In this document: piece by piece, positions 34,234-42,019 of the stretch | Position numbering within the stretch: position 1 is the stretch's first letter | Layout of the letters: the number at the start of each line of letters is the position of its first letter | Assembly (NCBI RefSeq): GCF_030684895.1 | Contig: NZ_JAUXXP010000034.1 | Span: 1-48,104 of the forward strand | Length of the DNA: 48,104 nucleotides | Direction: 5' to 3' | Origin: Pseudomonas sp. | Lineage (GTDB): Bacteria; Pseudomonadota; Gammaproteobacteria; Pseudomonadales; Pseudomonadaceae | Made by a program: the position numbers and the translations under genes | The notes under the pieces: model-generated | The model's input: the letters and a program-made list of their open reading frames with translations, nothing else | Databases searched by the model: none | What the model was told of the DNA's origin: nothing

Positions 34234-35153
34234 ACGCTCTCCCCCCGGGTCAGGCTGCGGAACACTTCGTCCAGCCGACCGCGTTCGACATTCAACTCCT
34301 TGACTTGCCAACCGCGCGCGGCGATCAGCGCATTGACCTGCGGGAAGATTACCTCACCCGGTTTGGCCAGGATGCTCAGGCTGTGTTCCAGGGCGTTTTC
34401 TTCCACCCCGGCAACGCCCGGTAAGGCCGCCAGTGCGGCCTGATCCAGCGGCTCTGCGGCGACCAAGGTGACCGCCTGGTGGTAGCGCGAACGGCTTTCC
34501 AGCTCCAGCGGCGTGCCATCGGCCAGCAACTTGCCGTGGGCGATCACCACCGCGCGGGTGCAAACCGCAGACACTTCTTCGAGGATGTGGGTGGAGATGA
34601 TCACGATCTTGTCATAGGCCAAGCTCTGGATCAGCTTGCGAACCTGATGCTTCTGGTTGGGGTCGAGGCCGTCGGTGGGCTCGTCGAGGATCAGCACCTT
34701 GGGGTCATGCAGAATTGCCTGGGCCAGGCCGACGCGGCGTTTGAAACCCTTGGACAGGGTTTCGATGCTCTGCTCCAACACCGCCTCAAGCTCGACCTGA
34801 GCCACTGCCTTGGCGACCCGCTCGCGCTTTTCAACACCCTTAAACCCGCGCACCTCGGCAATAAATTCGAGGAAGCTGCGCACCGTCATATCGCCGTAGC
34901 ACGGCGCGCCTTCGGGCAGATAGCCGATCTGCTGCTGCGCTTTGAGGGTGTCTTTCTGGATATCGAAACCGAGGATGCTGGCGCTGCCGGACGTCGGCGC
35001 GAGAAAGCCGGTGAGCATCTTCATGGTGGTGGATTTACCGGCGCCGTTGGGGCCGAGAAAACCGAGGACTTCGCCGGGCTGGACGCTGAAGGACAGGTCA
35101 TCCACGGCTGTATGTTGCGCAAAACACTTGGTTAGGTTTTTTATTTCGATCAT
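34230..35153 (-). CDS. GldA-type ABC ATPase
   Basis: 307 residues, cytoplasmic ATPase of the GldA/NatA group. Walker A GPNGAGKST (34-42), Q-loop region IGYLPEGAPCY, signature LSKGFKRRVGLAQA (133-146), Walker B ILILDEPT-type LILDEPTDGLDP (154-165), switch His in STHILEEV. The signature reads LSKG instead of LSGG, as usual in this group. It leads a three-gene unit with a permease and a GldG-like protein. No substrate is indicated. Start at ATG 35153 with a weak ribosome site. Confidence 0.9.
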   Translation of the reverse strand: MIEIKNLTKCFAQHTAVDDLSFSVQPGEVLGFLGPNGAGKSTTMKMLTGFLAPTSGSASILGFDIQKDTLKAQQQIGYLPEGAPCYGDMTVRSFLEFIAEVRGFKGVEKRERVAKAVAQVELEAVLEQSIETLSKGFKRRVGLAQAILHDPKVLILDEPTDGLDPNQKHQVRKLIQSLAYDKIVIISTHILEEVSAVCTRAVVIAHGKLLADGTPLELESRSRYHQAVTLVAAEPLDQAALAALPGVAGVEENALEHSLSILAKPGEVIFPQVNALIAARGWQVKELNVERGRLDEVFRSLTRGESV

Positions 35154-35356
35154 GGCCTCTCACCATTGCGGTAACAGGCCCTGCTTGCAGCCGCTGCTGA
35201 CGCAAGCCGGGCGCTAAAGTGCCGGCGGACTATAAGGAGTCACGCGCGGGCAGCGCAAGCGAAGAACCGGCGGGTCATGTATCTGTTCGCTACAACGCAG
35301 CCAGGCCTTGGTCACCCCAAGCAACCAAGGCCTGCCAGATCGAAAACTACAGCTCT

Positions 35357-35410
35357 GTAGCCCGGATGAAATCCGGGAAAATCCATCCCCCTGGATTGCA
35401 TCCAGGCTAC
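35357..35410. repeat. GTAGCCCGGATG palindromic repeat, copy 2
   Basis: GTAGCCCGGATGAAATCCGG opens the repeat and TGCATCCAGGCTAC ends it. It shares the arms of the element at 26704 with one changed base (CCAGG for CCGGG). It sits 10 nt from the alcohol-dehydrogenase stop and could serve as its 3' hairpin. Confidence 0.7.
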
Positions 35411-35420
35411 GACTGGCTGC

Positions 35421-36590
35421 TTAGAGGGTGCCGCGCAGGGCTTTCTCGAACAACTGACTGTATTGCGCAGCGGTAAAGGCAATCGGGTTGGTGCCGGCTG
35501 AGGGGTCGACCTCGGCCATCTGCCCGACCTGCTCGATGCGCGTGTCATCAATACCGATCTCGCCCAGGCTGTGCGGGATGCCGACCTGTTCACGCAGCGC
35601 CATTACCCACTCCAGCACACCAGTGAAACCAGGCTTGGCCAGGTTCAGGTAGCGCGCCATTTTCTCCATCTGCGGTTCGATGCGCTCACGGTTGGCGACC
35701 AGCACATAGGGCATCAGCACCGCGTTGAGCAGGCCGTGGTGGGCGTCGTACAGCGCGCCCAGCGGATGGGCCAGGGCATGCATGGCGCCGAGACCGCGCT
35801 GAAATGCCGTCGCGCCCATGCTCGACGCCACCAGCATCTGCAGACGCGCCTCAACATCCGTACCTTGCGCCACGGCACGCGGTAGGTACTGCTGCACCAG
35901 ACGCATACCTTCCAGGGCGATACCTTCGGCCATGGGGTGAAACAGCGGAGAACAAAAGGCTTCCAGGTTATGCGACAGCGCGTCCATCCCAGTGGCGGCG
36001 GTGATCTTGGCCGGCAAGCCAAGTGTTAGCTCCGGATCAAGAATCACCAAGGCTGGCAGCATGCGTGCGTGAAAGATGATGCGTTTGATATGCACCGCAT
36101 CATCGGTGATCACCGAGGCGCGACCGACCTCCGAACCGGTTCCGGCCGTGGTTGGCACCGCCACCACCGGCGCCATGCCAGCGACATTAACGCGCTCGCA
36201 GTTGTCGCCGATGTCCTCGAAATCCCACAGCGGCCGATTCTGCCCGACCATCAGGGCGATGGCCTTGCCGGCATCCAGCGCCGAGCCACCGCCAAAGGCG
36301 ATAACACCGTCATGCCCGCCGGCTTTAAATGCGGCGACCCCATCCATCACGTTCTGCCCAGTGGGGTTGCCCTTGATGCCGCTAAACAACCCAGCCTTGA
36401 GGCCATCATCACGGCAGTGCAACAGCGCGCGGTCGATCATCGGCAAGGCAGCCAGGCCAGGATCGGTGACCAGCAGCGGCGCGCTCATGCCCAGTTGCCG
36501 GCAAGCCGCAGGCAATTCGCTGATACGGCCAACGCCGACGCGCACCGAGGTCGGGTAATTCCAGTTCATGCGGTAGTAATTCAGGTCCAT
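35421..36590 (-). CDS. Iron-containing alcohol dehydrogenase
   Basis: 389 residues, group-III (iron-dependent) dehydrogenase. NAD site GGGSALDAGKA (100-110) and TTAGTGSEVGR (147-157); metal ligands Asp203, His207 (GMDALSHNLEA), His271 and His285 (AMHALAHPLGALYDAHHG). Reaction: alcohol plus NAD to aldehyde. The ATG at 36590 has TGAGG 6 nt upstream, within the end of the aldehyde-dehydrogenase gene. It is last in the unit GS-like ligase, aldehyde dehydrogenase, alcohol dehydrogenase. The natural substrate may be a gamma-glutamylated amino alcohol; this is inferred from the neighbours. Confidence 0.85.
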   Translation of the reverse strand: MDLNYYRMNWNYPTSVRVGVGRISELPAACRQLGMSAPLLVTDPGLAALPMIDRALLHCRDDGLKAGLFSGIKGNPTGQNVMDGVAAFKAGGHDGVIAFGGGSALDAGKAIALMVGQNRPLWDFEDIGDNCERVNVAGMAPVVAVPTTAGTGSEVGRASVITDDAVHIKRIIFHARMLPALVILDPELTLGLPAKITAATGMDALSHNLEAFCSPLFHPMAEGIALEGMRLVQQYLPRAVAQGTDVEARLQMLVASSMGATAFQRGLGAMHALAHPLGALYDAHHGLLNAVLMPYVLVANRERIEPQMEKMARYLNLAKPGFTGVLEWVMALREQVGIPHSLGEIGIDDTRIEQVGQMAEVDPSAGTNPIAFTAAQYSQLFEKALRGTL

Positions 36591-36598
36591 GGCGCGCC

Positions 36599-37987
36599 TC
36601 ACAGCTGAGTCTTGAAGTGGAAGGATTTCGGCCGGGTCACGTGCTCGAAGCCGACGCTGGACAGGGTGCAGCCGCGCCCGGAGTTCTTCACCCCAGTCCA
36701 GGCCAATGCCGGGTCGAGGTAATCACAGCGGTTGAGAAACACCGTGCCTGCCTGGACTCGGTCGGCCAGGGCCATGGCCGCGTCGACATCACGGCTGAAA
36801 ATCGCGGCAGTCAGGCCGAACTCGCTGTCGTTCATCAGCGCCAGGGCTTCTTCGTCATCCTTGACCTTCTGGATGCCCACCACCGGGCCGAAGGATTCCT
36901 CAGTCATCACCCGCATGCCGTGGTGCACATTGGTCAGCACCTGCGGCGCCAGGTACTGTGAGCCGGGATGGTCCAAGGCAAAGTCGGCCGGCACCAGATG
37001 CGCGGTGGCGCCCTGCTCGATCGCGTCGTGGATCTGCCCACGGACGAAATCCGCCGCCTCGGCACGCACCAGTGGACCGAGGGTGGTGTCCGGATCATCG
37101 GAGCGGCCCAGCTTGTATTGTTTAACCAGCGCCACCGCCTGCTCGACGAAGGTGTCATACAGCGATTCGTGCACATAGATGCGCTCAATGCCGCAGCAGG
37201 ATTGCCCGGAGTTGAAGAACGCCCCATCAATGGTGGTTTCCACCGCATGGGCCAGGTCAGCGTCGGCCCGCACATAGGCCGGGTCCTTGCCGCCCAGCTC
37301 CAGGCCGATGCTGAGAAAGCGCCCCACCGCTACCCGTTCGACCATGGTGCCGCCCGGCACCGAACCGGTGAACGCGACGTGGGCAATGGTCGGTGCCTGA
37401 ATCAACGCCTCGGTCTCGCCGTGACTCAGGTGCAGATACTGGAATACCCCATCCGGCAAGCCGGCTTCGCTGAAGGCTTCGACCATACGCTCGGCGCACA
37501 GCGGGGTTTGCGCTGAATGCTTGAGCAGCACCGCATTGCCGGCCAGCAGCGCCGGCATCACCGCATTGACGGCCGTCAGATAGGGGTAATTCCAGGGGGC
37601 GATCACCAGCGCCACGCCCAAAGGCTCGCGGCGGATAAAACGGATAAAGCCGGGTTTTTCCGGCACCTGGATATCGGCCAGGGCCTGTTCGGCGATATCG
37701 GCCATATAGCTGGCGCGCTCGACAAAGCCGCGCACTTCGCCTGCGGCATAGCGGATCGGCCGGCCCATCATCCAGCACAGCTCTTCGGCCAGTTGAGTTT
37801 CCTTGGCGGCGAAGGCGGCAATCGCCTTGCGTCCAATGGCGATGCGCTCGGCCAGCGGGGTGTTCTTCCAGGCCTGCTGCGCCAGCTCGGCCTTGACCAG
37901 CGCCACCTGAATTTCCGGATTGGAGGCCAGATGGCGTTCGACATACACCGAGCCATCGATGGGTGAAATGCATTGCAGTTTGCTCAT
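36599..37987 (-). CDS. NAD(P)-dependent aldehyde dehydrogenase
   Basis: 462 residues of the ALDH superfamily. Visible residues: APWNYP (130-135), FTGSVPGG (206-213), LELGGKDP (229-236, general-base Glu230), catalytic Cys264 in GQSCCG, and EESFGPVVG near 370. Reaction: aldehyde plus NAD(P) to acid. GGAG lies 7 nt before the ATG at 37987. It precedes the iron alcohol dehydrogenase (8 nt between stop and start), and a 147-nt repeat-rich gap separates it from the ligase gene. It would oxidise the product of the alcohol dehydrogenase in the inferred route. Confidence 0.9.
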   Translation of the reverse strand: MSKLQCISPIDGSVYVERHLASNPEIQVALVKAELAQQAWKNTPLAERIAIGRKAIAAFAAKETQLAEELCWMMGRPIRYAAGEVRGFVERASYMADIAEQALADIQVPEKPGFIRFIRREPLGVALVIAPWNYPYLTAVNAVMPALLAGNAVLLKHSAQTPLCAERMVEAFSEAGLPDGVFQYLHLSHGETEALIQAPTIAHVAFTGSVPGGTMVERVAVGRFLSIGLELGGKDPAYVRADADLAHAVETTIDGAFFNSGQSCCGIERIYVHESLYDTFVEQAVALVKQYKLGRSDDPDTTLGPLVRAEAADFVRGQIHDAIEQGATAHLVPADFALDHPGSQYLAPQVLTNVHHGMRVMTEESFGPVVGIQKVKDDEEALALMNDSEFGLTAAIFSRDVDAAMALADRVQAGTVFLNRCDYLDPALAWTGVKNSGRGCTLSSVGFEHVTRPKSFHFKTQL

Positions 37988-38057
37988 AACAGGCTCCATA
38001 GGTGGACGCGTAGTCCACGCGATACATCGCGGGGCGCGCTCGGCCCCCTCGCCCCTA

Positions 38058-38113
38058 CGGGGAGAGGGCTGGGGAGAGGGGAAACCGTCACCCCCTCCCC
38101 CGGCCCCTCCCCC
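38058..38113. repeat. GC-rich imperfect inverted repeat between ligase and ALDH
   Basis: GGGGAGAGGGCTGGGGAGAG and CCCCTCCCCCGGCCCCTCCC-like arms face each other (about 18 of 22 pairs), a CCCTC/GGGAG repeat of a kind seen in gaps of many genomes. It lies within the operon gap, so it could be an mRNA-stability hairpin that lowers expression of the downstream pair. Confidence 0.5.
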
Positions 38114-38134
38114 GCCAGCGGTAGAGGGGAGCGA

Positions 38135-39508
38135 TCAGATAATTTCGAAGTAGCGATCCAGTTCCCAGTCGCTGACATGCCGGCGGTATTCGCGCTCTTC
38201 CCACTCGCGGCTGGCGGCGAAGTGCTCGACAAACTCATCGCCAAACAACTCGCGCGCCGCCGTCGAGGCCTTCAGCCGTTGCGCGGCATCCCATAGGGTG
38301 CGCGGCAGAGCCAACTCCTCGGGGTGCTTCATCGCGTAGGCATTACCCACCACCGGCTCGGTCGGTTCCCACTGTTGCATCACGCCATACAGACCAGAGC
38401 CGAGGGCCACCGACAGGGCCAGAAACGGATTGCCATCGGCTGCACCCAGGCGATATTCCTGGCGTTGGGATTTGTCGCTGCCGGGAATTACCCGCAGCGC
38501 AGCGGTACGGTTTTCCACGCCCCAGGTGGCATCGGTGGGCGCCCAGAAGCCGGGAATCAGCCGGCGGTAGCTGTTCAGCGTTGGCGCCACCATGCAGAGA
38601 AACTCCGGCATCAGACGCTGCTGGCCGGCGAGGAAGTGGCGCTGAATCTTGCTCATATTGTGCGCCTGGCTGGGGTCGTAGAACGCCGACTTGCCGCTGG
38701 CCAAATCGCGCAGGGACACATGGATATGCCCGCTCTGCCCGGGATACTTGCCCGACCACTTGGCCATAAAGGTGGCCATCAGACCGTTGCGCTGGGCCAG
38801 CACCTTCATAAAGGTTTTGAACAGCGCACCCTTGTCGGCGGCATCTGCGGCGCGGTCATAGGCGATGGCCGCCTCCAACACGCCTGGGCCGGTTTCGGTG
38901 TGCAGGCCCTCAATGGGAAAGTCCATGCGTTCGGCCATTTCGAGAATCTCGTGGTACAGCTCGGCGTGTACTGAGTTGCGAATCATCGAGTAGCCGAACC
39001 AGTCCGGCGTAAACGGTTTGAGGTTGCGAAAACCCTTTTCACGGGCCGACTCCGGGGTTTCATCGAACATGAAGAATTCATATTCCAGCGCCGCAAAGGC
39101 ATCAAAACCCATGGCCTTGCAGCGCTCGATCACCCGGCGCAGGGTGCCACGCGGGCAGACCTTCTCGGCTGCCTCGGCAAACTCGCAGATAAACAGCAGC
39201 ATGCCGTTCTCGAAGGGCAAATCGCGACAGGTATGCGGCAGCACCCGCACCGGCGCGTCCGGGTAGCCGGTGTGCCAACCGGTGTATTGAGCATTGTCGT
39301 AGAGCTGGTCTTTCACATCCCAGCCGAGCACCACATCGCAGAAGGCAAAGCCGCTGTCGAGGGCAGAGAAGAACTTGCTGCGGCTGAGGTATTTGCCGCG
39401 CATCACCCCATCGTTATCAAACACCCCAACCTTGATGTGGCTGAGGCCCCGTTCCTCGACAATGCGCTTGGCATCCAGAACGGTTTTCACGTCTCGCGGA
39501 TTGAGCAT
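38135..39508 (-). CDS. Glutamine-synthetase-family ligase, likely gamma-glutamyl-amine type
   Basis: 457 residues with the GS fold: N-terminal beta-grasp (about 1-110) and the catalytic domain with EYEFFMFD (about 142-149), TETGPGVLEAAI (about 200-211), GHIHVSL (about 261-267) and NSYRRLIPGFWAPTDATWG (about 313-331), then NRTAALRV. It lacks the usual adenylylated-Tyr region of GlnA. Such proteins (PuuA/GlnA-like, IpuC-like) join glutamate to an amine with ATP. It leads an operon with an aldehyde dehydrogenase and an iron alcohol dehydrogenase, pointing to a route for an amine or amino alcohol. Substrate not proven. Confidence 0.8.
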   Translation of the reverse strand: MLNPRDVKTVLDAKRIVEERGLSHIKVGVFDNDGVMRGKYLSRSKFFSALDSGFAFCDVVLGWDVKDQLYDNAQYTGWHTGYPDAPVRVLPHTCRDLPFENGMLLFICEFAEAAEKVCPRGTLRRVIERCKAMGFDAFAALEYEFFMFDETPESAREKGFRNLKPFTPDWFGYSMIRNSVHAELYHEILEMAERMDFPIEGLHTETGPGVLEAAIAYDRAADAADKGALFKTFMKVLAQRNGLMATFMAKWSGKYPGQSGHIHVSLRDLASGKSAFYDPSQAHNMSKIQRHFLAGQQRLMPEFLCMVAPTLNSYRRLIPGFWAPTDATWGVENRTAALRVIPGSDKSQRQEYRLGAADGNPFLALSVALGSGLYGVMQQWEPTEPVVGNAYAMKHPEELALPRTLWDAAQRLKASTAARELFGDEFVEHFAASREWEEREYRRHVSDWELDRYFEII

Positions 39509-39868
39509 AAATGCACCTGTCTCTTGTTGTTTTGACTGTCGTTATGGCCGACATCCGGGGGTAACAACAGAGTCTCAAGCGCATCCCCACAATCCCTACA
39601 CAACGCGCCCTGACTACCACCCAACGCCTGTTAGAACAGCCGGCAGAAAGCCTGTTCAGTGTGGTACAGGATTTCCGAATTGGCTGAGCGATTGCACAAA
39701 ACAACCGTTGGCGGCGCGCTCAGTGGCGGATAGCGCTTTACACCTGAGCCGTAGAGTCATTAGATGGCAAAGCCGTGTCATCCACTGTAAAGCGTCAGGC
39801 GCACGCCTCAGTTAAAGTCTGGCGGCATAAGTCGATGAAACTGCTCAAGGGTTCATGCCGGAGGTTGT
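39509..39868. other. Divergent regulatory region, ligase operon and binding protein
   Basis: A 360-nt region between two divergent starts. It holds a sigma-54-like site (39680-39696, plus strand) and a 9-bp inverted repeat CGCTTTACA (39734-39742) / TGTAAAGCG (39786-39794) with 43 nt between, which could bind a regulator as two half-sites. No credible gene inside. Confidence 0.5.
39680..39696 (+). promoter_or_regulatory. Candidate sigma-54 promoter
   Basis: TTGGCTGAGCGATTGCA shows TGGC-N7-TTGC, with GG and GC 10 nt apart, as in -24/-12 promoters. It would start transcription near 39707 toward the binding-protein gene, about 160 nt upstream. Confidence 0.45.
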
Positions 39869-40681
39869 TTGAAGTTGATGTTCAGCCGTACGCCAGCGCG
39901 CAGCCAGACGCGCCATAAAACTCTTGCGACGGCCGTACTGGTGCTGGGATTGAGCCTGACGGGCTTGCTCGCCCCCACAACCTGCCTAGCGCGTGACTGG
40001 CTGATCTATACCCACAGCCTGGACAGCCAGGCCGAGCTGATCGACGGCCAGTTACGCGGACGCGAACATGCCGGCAAGCGGGCGTTCTTTCTGGAGCTGG
40101 TGCGCGAGCTGCTGGCCGATATGGCCGAGCCGCTGCCGATCCAGGAAGTGCCCTTGGCGCGCGGTCTGGCGCAACTGCAACAGCGTGACGATGTCGTGCT
40201 CTTCAACCTCGGCAAAACCCCGGAGCGCCTGCCGCTAGCACACTGGGTCGGGCCCATCTGGGAAGAGACGGACTGGCTCTACGAAAACACCCTGCACCCC
40301 ACCGGTATCCAGAGCCTGCACGACGCCAAGAGCTTGCCAGTGTGCGTGCTCAACAGCAGCTCCCATGACGAACGCCTGACGGCGTTGGGGTTCTCGCAGC
40401 TAAAGCGCAACAACGCTTACAGCACCTGCTTCGGCATGCTCGCAGCCGGCCGGATCGCGCTGGTTGCCTCGGCTGACTCAGGGCTGGCGCAGAGGCTGCG
40501 CGAGGCTGGCGTCACGGCCGACAAGGTACGCCCAAGCGCCGTGCAACTGGGCCGTGATGAAGGCTTTATCGCCCTGTCACGCAGCATGCCGGAGCAGGAC
40601 ATCGCGCGCTGGCGCGCTGCTTTACAGCGCGTGCAGCAGGATGGTCGCTTCCAGGCCCTACAGAATCGCTACGCGCACTGA
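39869..40681 (+). CDS. Orphan periplasmic binding-protein-like, family 3
   Basis: 270 residues with a long signal region (1-41, ending CLA) and a family-3 binding-protein-like domain. Features are RDWLIYTHSLDSQAELIDG, LAQLQQRDDVVLFNLGKTPER and AAGRIALVASADSGLAQRL. No ABC partner is adjacent. The start is uncertain: TTG 39869 has GGAGG 4 nt upstream, while an ATG lies at 39878. A sigma-54-like promoter is about 160 nt upstream, and a bidirectional hairpin at 40704 follows. Ligand unknown; its neighbours suggest a role linked to nitrogen or amine use. Confidence 0.65.
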   Translation: MKLMFSRTPARSQTRHKTLATAVLVLGLSLTGLLAPTTCLARDWLIYTHSLDSQAELIDGQLRGREHAGKRAFFLELVRELLADMAEPLPIQEVPLARGLAQLQQRDDVVLFNLGKTPERLPLAHWVGPIWEETDWLYENTLHPTGIQSLHDAKSLPVCVLNSSSHDERLTALGFSQLKRNNAYSTCFGMLAAGRIALVASADSGLAQRLREAGVTADKVRPSAVQLGRDEGFIALSRSMPEQDIARWRAALQRVQQDGRFQALQNRYAH

Positions 40682-40703
40682 CTGAGCCGCCTGCCCGCCG
40701 CGC

Positions 40704-40738
40704 AAAAAAATACGCCCGCACCTTGCGGCGCGGGCGTG
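40704..40738. terminator. Bidirectional terminator
   Basis: ACGCCCGC...GCGGGCGT is a strong stem. On the minus strand a run of seven T follows, ending the TRAP operon; on the plus strand GGTTTT follows, ending the binding-protein gene. Confidence 0.85.
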
Positions 40739-40760
40739 GTTTTGCAGCAGATCGACGCGA

Positions 40761-41810
40761 TCAACGATAGGGCGCGCCAGCCTTGGCCATCAGGGCGTTG
40801 TACTTCTTGAAGATCTTCACCACGCGGGCGCAGCGTGGGCTGGTTTTGGCGATTTCATCCCAGAACTTCAGCGCCTCGGCTTCCACCGTGGCCCACTCTT
40901 CGGCCGGGATGGAGGTCAGTTGCAGCTTGCCGCCTTCGACCCGCAGTTGCGCCTCGCCGCCCCAATACCAGTGCTGGCGGTAGTAGTTGGAGCTGTCCAT
41001 GCACAGTTTGAACAGGGTTTTCAGGTGCTCGGGCACCTCGGCCCACTTGTCCGAGTTGGCGAAGTAGGAGCCACACCAGGCGCCGGAGATGTTGTTGGTA
41101 AGGAAGTACTTGGTCACGTTGGCCCAACCGACGGTGTAGTCCTCGGTGATGCCGGACCAGGCAATACCGTCCAGCTCGCCGGTCTGCATGGCCACCTCGA
41201 CATCTTCCCAGGGCAGGGTTACCGGGATCACGCCGAAACGGGTGAGGAACTTACCGGCCGTGGGAAAAGTGAAGATGCGCTTGCCCTTGAGGTGTTCAAG
41301 CTTGGTGATCGGCTCCACCGTGGCGAAGTGGCACGGGTCCCAGGCGCCAGCGCCGAGCCAGGTTACGCCTTTGACTTCGCCATAGGCTTCGGCCCAAATT
41401 TCATTGAGCCCGTACTGGTTGAACAACACCGGAATATCCAGGCTGTAGCGCGTGGCAAAGGGGAAGTAGCCGCCAAACACCGAGATATCCACGGGCGCGG
41501 CGATGGAGTCGTCATCGCTTTGCACCGCATCGATGGTGCCCTTCTGCATGGCACGGAACAGCTCGCCGGTGGGCACCAGCTGGTCGGCGTAATACAGCTG
41601 GATTTCCATCTCGCCATTGGCGGCCTTGTTGAAGGCGTCGATGGACGGTTTGATCACATGCTCGCCCAGGGCCGCGCCGGCATAGGTCTGCAGGCGCCAG
41701 ACGATTTTCTTCGGCTCGGCGGCGTAGATATGCGCCGGGCCTAGTGCCGTTGCCCCTGCTGCCCCGGTGGCCACCGCGGCGGTTTTCAGAAAACTGCGTC
41801 TCGTACTCAT
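40761..41810 (-). CDS. TRAP transporter solute-binding protein
   Basis: 349 residues, DctP family, periplasmic. A Tat signal is visible (TRRSFLK at 3-9), not a Sec signal, followed by about 30 residues to the mature start near AAEPKKIVWRLQ. Fold features: LGEHVIKPSIDAFNKAANGEM, LKGKRIFTFPTAG, EVAMQTGELDGIAWSGIT, and KIFKKYNALMAKAG at the end. The twin-arginine signal suggests folded or cofactor-assisted export. It is third in the order dctQ, dctM, dctP, but a 209-nt gap with a hairpin precedes it. Ligand probably an organic acid; not settled. Confidence 0.9.
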   Translation of the reverse strand: MSTRRSFLKTAAVATGAAGATALGPAHIYAAEPKKIVWRLQTYAGAALGEHVIKPSIDAFNKAANGEMEIQLYYADQLVPTGELFRAMQKGTIDAVQSDDDSIAAPVDISVFGGYFPFATRYSLDIPVLFNQYGLNEIWAEAYGEVKGVTWLGAGAWDPCHFATVEPITKLEHLKGKRIFTFPTAGKFLTRFGVIPVTLPWEDVEVAMQTGELDGIAWSGITEDYTVGWANVTKYFLTNNISGAWCGSYFANSDKWAEVPEHLKTLFKLCMDSSNYYRQHWYWGGEAQLRVEGGKLQLTSIPAEEWATVEAEALKFWDEIAKTSPRCARVVKIFKKYNALMAKAGAPYR

Positions 41811-41923
41811 GCTGTTATCTCCAGGCTTGTCGATTCAGATGGCATACAACCGCACTGCCTGGCCCACGGGGCACTGGCAGGGTTTTCAGAGGGGCAACCT
41901 GCACCTGATTGCGACAAAGCCCT

Positions 41924-41969
41924 TGAGGATTGCGTACGGCATAAGCGGCACATGCCGCAGCAATCCTCA
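41924..41969 (-). promoter_or_regulatory. Nested intergenic hairpin between dctM and dctP
   Basis: TGAGGATTGC (41924-41933) and GCAATCCTCA (41960-41969) pair perfectly, enclosing a second stem GCGGCA/TGCCGC (41945-41958). No T-run follows on the minus strand. It could protect or divide the mRNA so that dctP is made in excess, or be an operator for a separate dctP promoter. Confidence 0.55.
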
Positions 41970-42019
41970 CTGGCTTCTATAGGTGCGACTGCGCTGGCCT
42001 ACTGCTGAAATTCATGTGC

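Noticed and set aside
38135..39508. GS-family protein as the housekeeping glutamine synthetase GlnA
   Set aside because: The neighbours are dehydrogenases, not ntrBC, and the adenylylation region of GlnA is not seen.
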